Of a stretch of 64,000 bases of DNA, positions 1-10,879 are shown in pieces (within the stretch, counting starts at the first letter, position 1; every line of letters begins with the position of its first letter). Source of the stretch: Anastrepha obliqua. Lineage: Eukaryota > Arthropoda > Insecta > Diptera > Tephritidae. Location: positions 94,929,784 to 94,993,783 of the forward strand of contig NC_072893.1 of assembly GCF_027943255.1 (NCBI RefSeq). Reading direction: 5' to 3'. A model generated the notes under the pieces. That model saw only the letters and a program-made list of their open reading frames with translations, had not been told where the DNA came from and ran no database searches. The position numbers and the translations under genes were made by a program.

Positions 1-1262
1 AGAACAAAAACAAATTCTAATCATCGAAAATCACTTTATTGTTTTTCAAAATATTCTCCATGAAGATCTATACACTTTTGCATGCGTTTGAACCAATTGT
101 CGAAGCACTTTTGCCACTCTGAATGAGGTACCTCCAAAACATGCATTCTGAATGCCGCAACCGCTTCTTCAGGTGTCGAAAAACGTTGACCTCTCAATTT
201 GTTTTTTACGTAAGGGAATAAAAAGAAGACATTCGGTGCCAAGTCAGGACTATACGACGGATGACCCATTAATTCGATGTTTTGGGTGCTCAAAAATGCA
301 GTTGTTTGAGCCGATGTGTGAGAGCTTGCATTGTCCTGGTGAAGAGTGATCCGTCTTTGGCGATTGGTTTTCCTATTTTCTTGGAAAACAACTGGCAAAC
401 AAATGATTGTGTACCACTCAGAATTTACTGTTCTGCGTTGTTCTAGTGGTACGGTTGCGACATGTCCAGTTTTTCCGAAAAAACAGGCGACCATTTGCTT
501 GGAAGTGCTTCGTGCGCGAACAACTTTTGTTGGATTTGGCTCATCTTGAAACACCCATACAGTCGAATGCTGTTTACTTTCGGGCTCATACGCGTAAATC
601 CATGATTCATCACCTGTCACGATGTCATAGACGTGTTTCGAAGCCCCGCGATCGTATTTTTTGAGCATTTCCTTCGACCAATCGACACGCGCCTTTTTTT
701 GAGCGATTGACAAATTGTGTGGGATCCAACGCGAACAAATTTTTTTGACAGTCAAATATTTATGCAATATTGAATGTATGCTGGTCCCACTAATGCCTAA
801 GATTGTCTCAATCTCACGATAGGTCACATGACGATCTTGCAATATCAGTTCGCGCACAGCATCAATGGTTTTCGGGACAACAACTGAATTTGGACGACCT
901 TCACGAAATTCGTCTTGGAGTGAACTACGACCACGATTGAATTCACCATACCATCGATAAACACTGGTCCTTGGTGGAGCTTCATCGCCAAAAAATGAAT
1001 TAAGTTCATCCATGCAATGTTGCTGAGTTAATCCACGTCGAAAGTTGTAAAAAATAATAGCACGAAAATGTTCACGATTTAATTCCATTTTTGGACCGAG
1101 ATGAATCTTTTAAGTTACTGTTAACCACACAAATAGCGCTGGTGTTCCAAAACGTTCTGAGTACGTAAAAGCCAAAAAATGTCAAACTTTGCGATACAGC
1201 TGTCAGTGGCCAGATTGCAACACCAGGGTTGCCAAATCCCGAAATATAAAAGGCACCCCTCG
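1..1262 (-). mobile_element. mariner element, mellifera-like, cut by window start
   Basis: Cut-and-paste DNA transposon of the Tc1/mariner superfamily. The right end (the 5' end of the element on the minus strand) is at 1262: the minus strand there reads TA then CGAGGGGTGCCTTTTATA, which looks like a mariner inverted terminal repeat following its TA target. The matching left repeat should lie just outside the window, since the transposase stop is only 36 bases from position 1. Between 1089 and 1262 is an untranslated leader of about 170 bp, normal for a 1.3-kb mariner. A fragment of a related element lies at 37155-37515. Confidence 0.85.
36..1088 (-). CDS. mariner transposase, full-length frame, third catalytic Asp lost
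   Basis: A 350-residue uninterrupted frame, the normal length for mariner transposases. It would bind the terminal repeats through an N-terminal pair of helix-turn-helix regions (about residues 1-110) and cut DNA with a DDE/D catalytic core. Visible motifs are WIPHNL (121-126, the mariner WVPHEL motif), VTGDESW with first catalytic Asp160, HQDNASSH with second Asp252, and YSPDLAPN ending at 286. The third catalytic Asp should be residue 287, 34 residues after the second, but the codon at 228-230 reads GTC (Val) rather than GAC. The protein should still fold and bind DNA but not cut it. The ATG at 1088 gives the conserved start MELNREHFR. This is the only full-length transposase frame in the window. 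Confidence 0.9.
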   Translation of the reverse strand: MELNREHFRAIIFYNFRRGLTQQHCMDELNSFFGDEAPPRTSVYRWYGEFNRGRSSLQDEFREGRPNSVVVPKTIDAVRELILQDRHVTYREIETILGISGTSIHSILHKYLTVKKICSRWIPHNLSIAQKKARVDWSKEMLKKYDRGASKHVYDIVTGDESWIYAYEPESKQHSTVWVFQDEPNPTKVVRARSTSKQMVACFFGKTGHVATVPLEQRRTVNSEWYTIICLPVVFQENRKTNRQRRITLHQDNASSHTSAQTTAFLSTQNIELMGHPSYSPDLAPNVFFLFPYVKNKLRGQRFSTPEEAVAAFRMHVLEVPHSEWQKCFDNWFKRMQKCIDLHGEYFEKQ

Positions 1263-2273
1263 TACAGTAAATACCACACATTGCCTCTGCGTAAGAGTAT
1301 TACTCTCGAATAGACTGACGTGCTGCAAGATTTTTCAAAAGTCCAAATCTATATAAAAATCTTATTTACTCTCCCCACAAGATGCTCTCGAAACGTTATT
1401 TATGTATGATGACCACTTTTAAAGGAGTTTTGTATTACATATTATAATATTTCATTGAACCTCCTTCACCCTAGCCATGAATGTTTATGTTGATATTCCA
1501 CATTTTTTACTTGATCAGTTATGTTACTATTCCCCTCTCAGAAGTGACTGAAGTTCAAAAGGATGGTCATGGGCGGATTACTCCACCCAAAAGTTTGCTA
1601 TCAACTTTGAGTTCATACCTACTCCGAGCCTCTGCTAATCAGTTGCCATTTGCAATGAATAAATTGACGAATCTTCTCAAACTAACTCTAAATTAATACA
1701 ATACTTTTGGGTGCATGTGAGTGGAGTGAAGATGACAAACTGCGAAATATTTCATTTTCCAGTTCCCAAAGTTTAACAAAAACTCCCACTACTTCTTGAC
1801 TAAATTAATGGGAAAAAGTGATTCATATTTCCTTTTTCATTGCACCAAACTTATATTTGCTTTATGTAAGTGCCAATCAGTGGATACTCTAATGTCTGAA
1901 ACTGCACAGCTCGTGAGATGGTTATGTAGGGAGTCCATTTAATTACAACCCGTAGAAAGAGAACATAAAATTTCCGTTAGCTATCTGTGTTTTGGTGCTG
2001 GAATCGTGGGCTACGTATCAATTCAGATAGCGCTAGACAAGAATAAAAGCTTGTAAGACCTCGACATCCTTCTGGTCACGCATGTACCGGAAGCGCTTAA
2101 CAGAACTCCTACGGTCAACAAACTCTCGATTGTTATGGGTTTCCTAACCATTGCCTGCTAGACATCCATGTGGTGAGACCTCTAATTACTTCTAGTCTCT
2201 TTTACGGCAGAGATGGAATCATCTTAGGAGGCTGTTTCTTTTCGGGAAACTGAGTAACCAAGGTGCAAGTGGC
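1263..2273. other. no gene seen
   Basis: About 1 kb of AT-rich sequence with stop codons in all frames apart from short chance frames. I recognise no transposon protein, RNA gene or repeat here. Confidence 0.6.
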
Positions 2274-2484
2274 GGCCGCCATAAACGAACGGGTTGGTGC
2301 GTGTCTGCCATTTGGAAATGAGCAAGTTCGAATCTCTGTGTATGAAACCCCAAATGATAGGAAAAGGGTTGTTCAAATAGCGGTGGAACTTTAGCAAACA
2401 ATGGTAAGCCCCCGAGCGTATTTCTGCCATGAAAAATCTTCTCATAAAAACAAGATCGGCCAAACACCCAAAATGCGTCAATTA
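2274..2484 (+). mobile_element. tRNA-derived SINE, diverged copy
   Basis: Old, shortened copy of the SINE family found throughout the window (best copies 12334-12640, 18251-18552, 55276-55580). It starts with a degraded tRNA-like head (GGCCGCCATAAACGAACGGG, then GTTCGAATCT as the B box), continues with the shared body words GGCAATGG-like and TATTTCTGCCATGAAAA, and ends at GCGTCAATTA, the family's GCGCCAATTA end. Chance frames on its minus strand are not genes. Confidence 0.8.
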
Positions 2485-2658
2485 TATCATATATATGTAT
2501 ACGAGTACACATATATGGAGGTGCTTAAGAAAAGTCTTCTTCGTGAATGCGCAAAGAGTAAATTGGTTCATATTCGTGCACTGTGTGACTAGTTTGTTAC
2601 CATTGGCAAAATATTTCATATTAACCGTTTGTGGTCTAAGAAAAAGTGAAGAATACTA

Positions 2659-3866
2659 TGGGCAAAAAGTAAGGGGAATTTGGTTGTAAAATGAAAAATC
2701 TTTATTTATTCTTGTAAATCAAGTTCATCCCCTTCAAAATAATCACCTCTCGATGAAATACACTTATGCCAACGATTTTTCCAATCCCCCGAAACATTCC
2801 AAATAGTCCATCTCCGGTATAGCCATCAGCACCTTCTTCGATTCAGTTTTTATCTCCTCAATCGACTCGAAACGCGTTCCCCGGAGTGGTCTCTTGAGTT
2901 TTGGGAATAGCCAGATGCCACATGGAGCCAAATCATGCGAACGGAACGATATGCGTGGAATTTTTGGCGAAATGGTCACGAAGAACGAGTGCAGTGTGAG
3001 ACGGTGCATTGTCGTGATGAAAAAACCAAGAGTTGTTGGCCCATAATTCTGGTCTTTTTAGACGAATTGCTTCACGTAAACGACGCATAACGCTCAAATA
3101 ATATTCCTTATTAACAGTTTGGCCAGGTGGAAGGAATTCATAGTGAACCACCCCACGAAAATCGAAAAAAACTGTCATCATGACCTTTATTTTTGAACGA
3201 CTTTGACGTGCTATTTTCGGTCTGGCCTCGTCTTTAGCACGATATTCGCTTGATTGGTCGGTTGTTTCAGGGTCGTAAGCATAAATCCAAGTCTCATCTC
3301 CCGTAATGATGCATTTGAGCTTGTCCTGATAGTCTGAAAACATTGTTTCACACACATCAACGCGACGACTTTTTTCCAAGAAATTGAGAGTTTTCGGTAT
3401 CAAACGAGATTTGACTTTTCGTAGGCCCAAATGGTCTTTCAAAATGGTTTTCACAGATCCTTCTGATATTTCGATCATATCAGTAAGGTCTTTAACAGTC
3501 AACCGACGATTTTTGAGCACTAACTCCTTCACTTTATTGACGTGTTGGTGATCTGTTGACGTCGATGGTCGTCCGGAGCGCTCCAAGTCATCAACACGTT
3601 CTCGACCCTCTTGTCTTCTGCAACATGCTAAACGTTTCCGCAGCCGAAATTTCATTCCGCAAATAAAATTTGATGGCACTTCTCTGCTCAATCAAATCAG
3701 ACATTGTAAAAATCGAAAAATGCCCTCTTGGTCGTTTGGTAAACACAAGCGTAAATATATTACTGACAATGACATTCACATGAAAGCTTGCCCAGATGTT
3801 AAAAAACTAGAGTGAAATTTTAATCCCGCGAGGTATGACATATAAAGTAACCTTACTTTTTGCCCA
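2659..3866 (-). mobile_element. mariner element with both inverted ends, 1208 bp
   Basis: The left end reads TGGGCAAAAAGTAAGG from 2659 and the reverse complement of the right end reads the same 16 bases, ending at 3866. The left copy is preceded by TA (2657-2658). The right flank is TC, a probable mutated TA. The interior is one broken mariner transposase on the minus strand. Length and layout are those of a complete but mutated mariner. Confidence 0.88.
2706..3704 (-). pseudogene. mariner transposase, frameshifted
   Basis: Minus-strand transposase starting at the ATG at 3704 (MSDLIEQRSAIKFYL). It is broken by frameshifts: the N-terminal helix-turn-helix region is lost from frame near 3600-3640, the central part is open from about 3640 to 2933, and the C-terminal part is in another frame down to the stop at 2706. 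Visible motifs are ITGDETWIYAYD (first catalytic Asp), FHHDNAPSHTA (second Asp) and HDLAPCGIWLFP. In the last motif the third catalytic Asp, normally after the Cys, is Gly. The C-terminal Phe-Glu-Gly-Asp stretch before the stop is typical of the family. It cannot make active enzyme. Confidence 0.9.
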
Positions 3867-4937
3867 TCGAACAGAAATATCTCTGCCGATTTCACTATTC
3901 TTCGAATAGAATTCATTCTGCTATTTTACTTATATAATTTGGTATAGAGGTGTTTTTTATACTTCGTTTGGTCATTAAACATACAATTTTGTACAAATTT
4001 CGTCCTCATTTTAAGCAAAGCACTACTAAAAGTAAAAGATATAAAAAAATTATGCGGGTTGACACAAGTGAACATAAACAATAACTGCAATTAAAGCCTC
4101 AAATGCCCCCGTACTTGAGTTACGAGCGCCACATCCCAAAGGCAGCCAAATGCACATTAATTCGTTAGCAACGCGAAAGCAATTCACTTGCCACAAAATG
4201 ACACCACTACTTGCAACTCCCTCTGGGCCAACCACTAGATGTAGTTAATTTACGTCAGCTGTCAGCTTTGCAGCAATTCACTTGCACTCATATATGTTGA
4301 AATGTATGTATATATGCATGTATTATATATGTAAATATTAGGGTGTTCCATAAAAACTAAAAAGTATTTTTCACAATTTATACCTCTTAATTTATCAAAA
4401 AAGAATTATAGTTTTGGGGGTTACTACTATTTTTAAGTTTAGACTTATTCAAATACATTGAAATTTAATTTAACAAGCAAACATATTTCCACTGTAAAGT
4501 TTAGTAAATTTTACAGCAATTTCATTATAAATACGCTTAAAAAACTAAAAAGCCGTCATTGGCTTAGAATTATCACTCTAGGTTTAACAAACATTAAATC
4601 AGACTTTTCAGAATTTGTATTGCTTGAAAATGCCTGACTAACAACAAAATGGTACATAAATATCGGTTATGTTCTTTATCTGTTGTAGGTAGTTTATGGT
4701 ATTTCTCCTTGAGTGCGACCCCATGGCTGGATCAATAACCACATTGACTGCAGTGGCTGATGTGTTTTGTACATGTACAAAAGGATTTATTTAATGAAGG
4801 TTTTCGCAAAATGTTTGAAGGTAAATTAAATTATAATGATTTAAAAAAATCTCTGCTGCTTGTGACAAAATCTATTACTATCATACAATCCCACCAAGAG
4901 ATTTAATCGCCGCTTAGCTATCAGGCTAGAATTGCAG
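3867..4937. other. no gene seen
   Basis: AT-rich spacer with poly-A/T runs and a TATATG/GTATG-rich stretch near 4288-4340. I see no recognisable coding or repeat structure. Confidence 0.6.
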
Positions 4938-5098
4938 ACAAATATTTTTTCTATTAGCCGCCGCTTCTCGCCAGGCAATGGCAGACCTCCGATTGTATTT
5001 CTGCTTTGAAACCTGCTAATCACTTCACAAAAAACATCCACCACAAATTGGTGGAGATGCTGGGCCAAACAACCAACAAAGGATCTTAACGCATATTA
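4938..5098 (+). mobile_element. SINE fragment, body and tail only
   Basis: Diverged 3' portion of the window's tRNA-derived SINE. Shared words include TATTAGCCGCCGCTTCTCGC, CAGGCAATGGCAGACCTCCG and GTATTTCTGC, followed by a remnant of the GGCCAAAC tail. The tRNA-like head is not recognisable upstream, so this is a truncated or eroded copy. Confidence 0.7.
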
Positions 5099-6399
5099 TA
5101 TCCTAGCAAAATTGGAAATGTGAAAGTTGGATGTTTGGGACTGAGAATGTTAGCGCACAGATAGTTCATGATATGAAAGGCTACTTTTTATGAGCGCCAC
5201 CAACTGTTAAACAAGTTAAGTGAAATTAAATTAAATGAACAAATTCAATTCAATATCAAATGCAAATAGATTTAGGAGAGCTTAATTCCGAAAATATTTT
5301 TGACGAAAGTTTGAAAAATAAAGTTGAAGTAAAAATAATGAAATGCATTAAATATAGAAATATGGGTGTCAGAGAGGAGAAGTTTCAAAAATATTAACTT
5401 CGAATATATTCCGGAATAGGGCCACCTCCTGTTAAAAAATTAAGTTGAATAAATTAAATAATTAATAATAACTTCTGCTCAAATATGAACGAGACGGTAT
5501 CAATAAAACGGTCCGCGGATGACATATGGCAAAACTAAATTTTTAGTTTTTTGGTAGGACTGTTATAAGCTTACATGGCAAATTTCAGCGTGATATGTCA
5601 CATAGTTTGTTTTCTGTGCTACTGTAAAAAAGTCAAGCTCGAGTGTGTTCTTCGTTTTATTGATACCGTCTCGTTCATATTTGAGCAGAAGGTAAATAAT
5701 AAATAATCAAAATACTTCAGTATGTGTGTCAAATGATAGAGGGATTTAAAAAAGCTTATTTTAGAAAAAGTTGTAGAGATGGTTGACACCTGTTTGAAAG
5801 GGTTGTTAATTTTGATTTATAAACACGTTAACTAAAATACTACAACATACGTTCTAAACGAAAGAAGTATGAAAAATCTTTATTTTGAATATATTATTGT
5901 ACAGGGTTGCCGACTGCTAAACAACTAATTTCGGCAAATGCTGCTAATACTAAATGTTAATTAATAATATTTAGAGGTCCCCAAATTACGCAAAGAATTC
6001 CATGTATTATGTATAAAAAAAGCATTATTAAGTTCATATTGTTAATATATAACAGACTGTAATAAATAAAGGGGAGATAAAAAAAAAAAAAAATTAAGTT
6101 CTCCTACGCACCCAATAGCCCCTTGAACAATAATACATTCCACAGTACACAAATATGCGCAAAATGAAACTTTTTTCTGTGTTTTTTTTAATATTCAACA
6201 AACATCAGGTTACCCAACTACTTAGGACTAATTTATATGAGTCGTCATTTGAAAGTTAAAAAAATAAAAAATAGACTTATGTGTTTTGTTTTGGTTGATT
6301 GGCTTATTTTGATATTTAAATAAAATATATTTTGAAATGTGCTATGCCAACTATGTTTATAAGAAATACTATTTTTTTGGAGCTATTGAAATTTATATA
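5099..6399. other. AT-rich spacer with degenerate repeats, contains a MITE
   Basis: No gene. Three loosely similar segments, GCCACCAACTGTTAAACAAG near 5202, GCCACCTCCTGTTAAAAAAT near 5422 and GCCGACTGCTAAACAACTAA near 5909, suggest an old duplicated unit. A 222-bp MITE is inserted at 5471-5692 and there is an A-run near 6080. Confidence 0.4.
5471..5692. mobile_element. MITE with 39-bp perfect terminal inverted repeats
   Basis: Bases 5472-5510 are the exact reverse complement of 5653-5691; the repeat begins CTTCTGCTCAAATATGAACG. TA dinucleotides flank the element (5469-5470 and 5693-5694). The 140-bp interior has no coding potential. The TA target and the short size fit a Tc1/mariner-mobilised MITE. 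Perfect arms suggest a young copy or a strong folding constraint. Confidence 0.88.
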
Positions 6400-7676
6400 C
6401 GAGGTGTGTTCAAAAAGTGTCGCGAATTTTGTGTTTTTTCAAAAATTATTTATTTATTCATATCTATTTTGTCCCCTTCAAAGTAGTGCCCATGAGATGT
6501 TATGCACTTGTGCCAACGTTTTTTCCAATCTTCGAAGCACTTCAAAAAATCATTTTTTTTATCATGTTCAGCTCCCACTTCGATGCCGTTTTTATCTCGT
6601 CAATCGTAGCGTAGCGTCGTCCTCTTCAGTTTCGGGAACAAGAAAAAGTCACAGGGGGCCAGATCTGGGGAATACGGTGGCTGTGGCATCATTAGTGTGT
6701 TGTTTTTGGCGAAAAAGTCGCGCACAAGCAATGATGTGTGAGCAGAGCGTTATCGTGATGCAAGAGCCAATTTTTGTTCTTCCACAAATTCGGGCGTTTC
6801 TAGCGAATGGCTTCGCTTAAATTGCGCATAACTTGCAGGTAATATTCCTTATTGACCGTTTTACCCTGTGGCAAGTACTCATGATGCACAGCGCCCCTGC
6901 AATCGAAGAAAACGGTAAGAAAAACTTTTACATTTGACCGAACTTGACGCGCTTTTTTCGGTCTTGGTTCATGCGGCAGCTTCCATTGAGATGATTGAGC
7001 TTTGTTTCCTCGTCATAACCATAAACCCACGATTCGTCACCAGTTATGACCCTCTGGAGCAAATTTGGGCCGTCGCAGACAGAGTCCAACATCTCATTAG
7101 CAATGTTCATGCGATGCTGCTTTTCGCCGAAATTGAGCAGTTTTGGTACGAATATTGTGCGACCCGTCTTATGCCCAAATCATTGAATGGCACGAGCCAA
7201 TCGATATGTCAAGGTCCCTAGCAAATTCTCTAACGGTGATTCGATGATTGGCCAATACCATTTTCTTCACTCCATCAATTTTTTCGTCTGTTGTTGAAGT
7301 GCTCGGGCGTCCGGCACGCCGGCACGCTTTTCGTCGTTCACATCTTCTCGGCCTTCTGAGAACATTTTATACCACCGATAAACGTTGCTTTGGTCAAAAG
7401 TAGCTTCTCTGATACAGTCAACATTCGGAATGCATCCGCGCACTTAATTTCGTTTTTCACACAAAATTTGATACCGGTTCTTTGATCCATCTTTTTGAAT
7501 CGAAGAGGAGCCGAAACACCTGCAACCAAAGCAGCTGTCAACAATTAACTGAACATTCAAAATGGCATGAGTTGTGAGAGACATCAGTACCAACATATCG
7601 CCACAAAAAAATCGAAATTCGAATATAAGGTAGCTGCGAAAATTCAAAATTCGCGATACTTTTTGAACACACATCA
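6400..7676 (-). mobile_element. mariner element with both inverted ends, 1277 bp
   Basis: The left end (6400-6431) and the reverse complement of the right end (7645-7676) share GTGTTCAAAAAGT(G/A)TCGCG followed by AATTTTG. TA flanks both sides (6398-6399, 7677-7678). The element holds one degraded transposase on the minus strand. Its right end lies 15 bp from a SINE tail. Confidence 0.9.
6450..7490 (-). pseudogene. mariner transposase, several frameshifts
   Basis: It starts at the ATG at 7490 with MDQRTGIKFCVKNEIK (DNA-binding region) and is broken several times. A central fragment at 7110-6928 carries NIANEMLDSV and VITGDESWVYGYD (first catalytic Asp). Around 6770 the second motif HHDNA and around 6660-6680 the third motif SPDLAP followed by Cys-Asp are legible, but in different frames. 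The stop is at 6450. Length corresponds to about 345 residues when whole. This is a DD34D mariner of a lineage distinct from 36-1088 and 2706-3704. Confidence 0.87.
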
Positions 7677-7691
7677 TATCTACATATATAT

Positions 7692-7949
7692 AATTGGCGC
7701 ATACACCCCTTTTGGGGGTTTGGCCGAGCTCCTCCTCCTATTTGTAGAGTGCGTCTTGATGTTGTGCCACAAGTAGAGCGACCTACAATTTTAGGTCGGC
7801 TCCAAACGGCAGATAATTTTTTATGAAAAGGTTTCTAACGGCGCAAATACACTCGGAGGGGCGACCGTTATTAGAAAAATACTTTTTATATCATATTGTT
7901 TTTCATGCATGGAGATTCGAACCTACGCACTTCCGAGTGGTAGTCAACT
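7692..7949 (-). mobile_element. tRNA-derived SINE, 5' truncated
   Basis: On the minus strand the copy ends at 7692 in GCGCCAATTA followed by a TATATATA tail. It contains the family body and the B box, seen on the plus strand as GGAGATTCGAACC near 7911. The A-box part of the tRNA head is missing past 7949. The tail runs directly into the inverted end of the mariner at 7676. Confidence 0.85.
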
Positions 7950-9413
7950 CTAAAATGTCGATAGTGAAATTTTGAAAAATAAAATTTTTTAATTTGGCAA
8001 AACCTTGGAAACGACTTTTGAAACTTGTCTTAAAAATTTCAGATTTTCACGAAAGTCTTTATTTTGCCAAATAAGTGGGTGCTTCACTCGAAATGGTGGG
8101 CCCTAATAAATAGACTTAAACATAACTCTATGTATATGTTTGTAAAATGCGTGCGAAATATTATAGTACTGTATGAGCATTTTCGCGAGCCCTGTAGGAA
8201 GCAGGAAATACTGAAATACGGAAAATGCAAAAAAGGGAAGTGGTTACATATTTAGAAGGGAACGGATTATACTTATATATCTTCTTAGAAATCTGCTAGT
8301 TGCGAACAGTACTGCTCTTGAGAATTCGGAACCTCATTTTCTTCTTCCTCTGCGACCATTTCTCTACATTTTTTATAGCAGAATTTCCCTGTGGGGTTAT
8401 ATGTACGACACACACACATACATACGTATGCACTCACTCGCTTTATTCATATAACGTGCCAGCAGACTCATAATATCGTTCAGATATGTATGTATATCAA
8501 TCAAAGACAAATGCCAACGCAAGTGTTTGGTATATTTGTTGTAGTACAACTTTGTTGCATTGATGCATCAAAAGCGTGGTTATGCTCCTGCAACAATTCA
8601 ACAGTTTCTGCCCCTGGTGCAGCTTTTGTTTTATTATTGCTCTTGTCACTTTTGGCACTGCCGCTTTATAGATGGATAGCATTTGCTGTTTTTGTTGCTA
8701 TTACTGTTGATGGCACTTGGCAGATGCCACACGTTAACTGCCTGCCACCACTGACAGTTATGTCAAAAATCTTCGCAAAGGCGATTTTAAGTGAGATGGA
8801 TTATTGTCACTTTACAGTCAGTCAGCCACAATACAACTGCACGCACACATTTACACATACATGCGCACCTAGGCACACACACACGAATATTTCTTCAGCG
8901 TGTCATTCTCTTTACAAGTATCAGGCGCAAATCTGTAAAATTACATTTTAATAAGATAATTACACCTAAGTTGCTGGATATTGAGATGGATCGTAAACAG
9001 CAAACTACAGAGTTCCTTAAATTAGCGCGTTCATAAGAAACACATAAAGACGACAGTTAAAAGTGATGAGGCAAGCGAGCGTGTTGCTGTTTTGTACTAG
9101 GGGAGGATTTCCAAAGGTTTCCAGTTTTTAATAGTTTGAAAATTATATTTCATGAAGTATATTGGTAGTGCTCTATTCTTGCTCTCTAACAGGGTTAAGT
9201 TGCAACTTCTAATTCTGCACTAATGCTGGAAACCTAATAATGTGAAAATAATAAAAAGACATCAGTTGTCAGGTATTATTGTATGAGCGGATGCCAGTAA
9301 GAGATGAGCGCTCTCGGGTAATAACCTAGCAGAGTCGTATCTGTAGTTGAGCAGCTATCTAGCGGATTTCAAAATTCTTCAAATTCAACCTGATGATAGG
9401 ATATATCTGAATG
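7950..9413. other. no supported gene
   Basis: The sequence is rich in CA and TATG short repeats (8400-8460, 8830-8890) and reads like fly intergenic or intronic DNA. A 186-codon open frame at 8391-8951 begins and ends in low-complexity His/Thr codons translated from CACA repeats and matches no family I know, so I do not call it. Confidence 0.55.
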
Positions 9414-9415
9414 TA

Positions 9416-10321
9416 AAGGGTGATTTTTTAAGAGCTATAGGCTGGTTTTTCAAAAAAACACACGTAAAATTCAGAAAAATTCATGAAATTTTTATTTAAA
9501 TCGATAGTACAGTCCACATAATTTAATGTTTGAAGATTATTTCATGGTCCATCCGCTTAGTCCAATTTTGGCATACTCTATCCAATGTTTCGGCCGGTAT
9601 CTCACATATAAATCCTTTAATGTTGTCTTCCAATGCGTTAATTGAAGGAGGCTTGTCTGAATAGACATGAGCTTTAACATAGCCCCAAAAAAATTAATCT
9701 AAAGGCGTTATATGGCACGATCTGGGTGGCCAATTGACAGGTCCCGAACGTGAAATAAAATGTTCACGAACTCGCCTCTCAACAAGTCCATTGCTACGCG
9801 TGTTGTGTGGCATGTGCCACCGTCTTGCTGAAACCACATGTCATGCAAGTCAAGCTCTTGCATTTTTGGTAAAAAAAAGTTGGATATCACTTCACGGTAG
9901 CGCTCAACATTCACAGTTACGTTACGATTCGCAGCAAGAAGTTCGGTGCAATGATACCTCCAGCCCATAAACCGCACCAAACTGTGGCCTTTTCTGGATA
10001 CATTGGTGGTTCTAGCAATTCTTCGGGCTGATCTTCACTCCAAAATCGACAATTTTGCTTATTTACGTACCCATTGATCCAAAAATAAGCATCGGCGCTG
10101 AACAGAATTTTTCGATAAAAAAGTGGATCTTAAACTTTCTTAACAGAACACGCATTTTTTTAATAAAATTCAATGATTTGCAGGCGTTGTTCGTTTGTAA
10201 GACGATTCATGGTTAAATTATAGGCCAAACTGAAGATGTTTGACAGTGAAACAAAACACGAAACGTGCGTCAGCTGTTTAAACCAACTGTTCAAAAAGAT
10301 AACTGCTAAAAAATCATCCTT
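9416..10321 (-). mobile_element. rosa-type (DD41D) mariner deletion derivative, 906 bp
   Basis: Left end AAGGGTGATTTTTTAAGAGC from 9416; the reverse complement of the right end is AAGGATGATTTTTTAGCAG. TA flanks both sides (9414-9415, 10322-10323). Related elements are about 1.3 kb, so roughly 400 bp are missing inside, which matches the transposase gap. One of four elements of this type in the window (also 24652, 33975, 40145). Confidence 0.85.
9523..10210 (-). pseudogene. rosa-type transposase, internally deleted
   Basis: It begins at 10210 with MNRLTNEQRLQIIEFY, then a stop, and after a few codons jumps to the catalytic core. Most of the DNA-binding region is deleted. The first catalytic motif, normally FSDEAHF-like, reads FSADAYFW and has lost its acidic residue. 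The next parts are legible: NKQNCRFW, PEKATVWCGLW, and WFQQDGGTCHT with the second Asp (near 9830). A frameshift follows; the last motif PPRSCHITPLD appears in another frame, then KAHVYSDKPPSINALEDN to the stop at 9523. Not functional. Confidence 0.82.
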
Positions 10322-10323
10322 TA

Positions 10324-10877
10324 ATGCCTCTTTACTTAAGAGTTCTTACCCTTCGGCCACCCACTCTGCATATCTGAGTAACTGCTTTAATTTTGTTGAA
10401 TATGTCTTAACAGCATTCCAGTTATTGATTGATGCTCGCATATAGATAGTTCACCTGTAACGGGAGTCCAAGTACCAGCTCCAGTGTTTGACACTCGTAA
10501 CAAAAACGGTCACATTGGAAGATAATTTCGATCGTTTTGGAGCAGTGTGGGCACTAGGGGTTGTCTGGCAGCTTAAAACAGTGGAGCTACCTGATGCCTG
10601 ATATATGTATGTACAGGTATGTATGCCTACAGATGTACTATTGGGTTAAGATCAGGGCCTTGAGCCTGTGAATGAAAAGTTTGATTTTGTAGACAAGTTT
10701 AGACAATTTTTGCTGCGTACTTCGGATCATCATCTTACTGGAAGATTATTTGCTTGGTTGGATAAGCACATTCATCTACGAAGTCAAACAACTATGATTG
10801 CAAAATGTAGAGATACACCACAGGAAACAGCCCCAAACCAACACTTATATCTGCATCCATGTACATTTATAAGAATA
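10324..10877. other. no gene seen
   Basis: Short spacer between two transposons with no recognisable coding or repeat content. Confidence 0.6.
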
Positions 10878-10879
10878 TA

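Noticed and set aside
2219..2512. 97- and 85-codon minus-strand frames
   Set aside because: They run antisense through the SINE at 2274-2484. The same happens in other SINE copies (18253, 46308, 57158).
6332..6820. 162-codon frame on the plus strand
   Set aside because: It is antisense to the mariner transposase remnant at 6450-7490 and crosses the element border at 6400.
8391..8951. 186-codon open frame on the plus strand
   Set aside because: Its ends are CACA-type low complexity (His/Thr runs), the hydrophobic middle comes from T-rich DNA, no family is recognisable and there is no homologous copy in the window.
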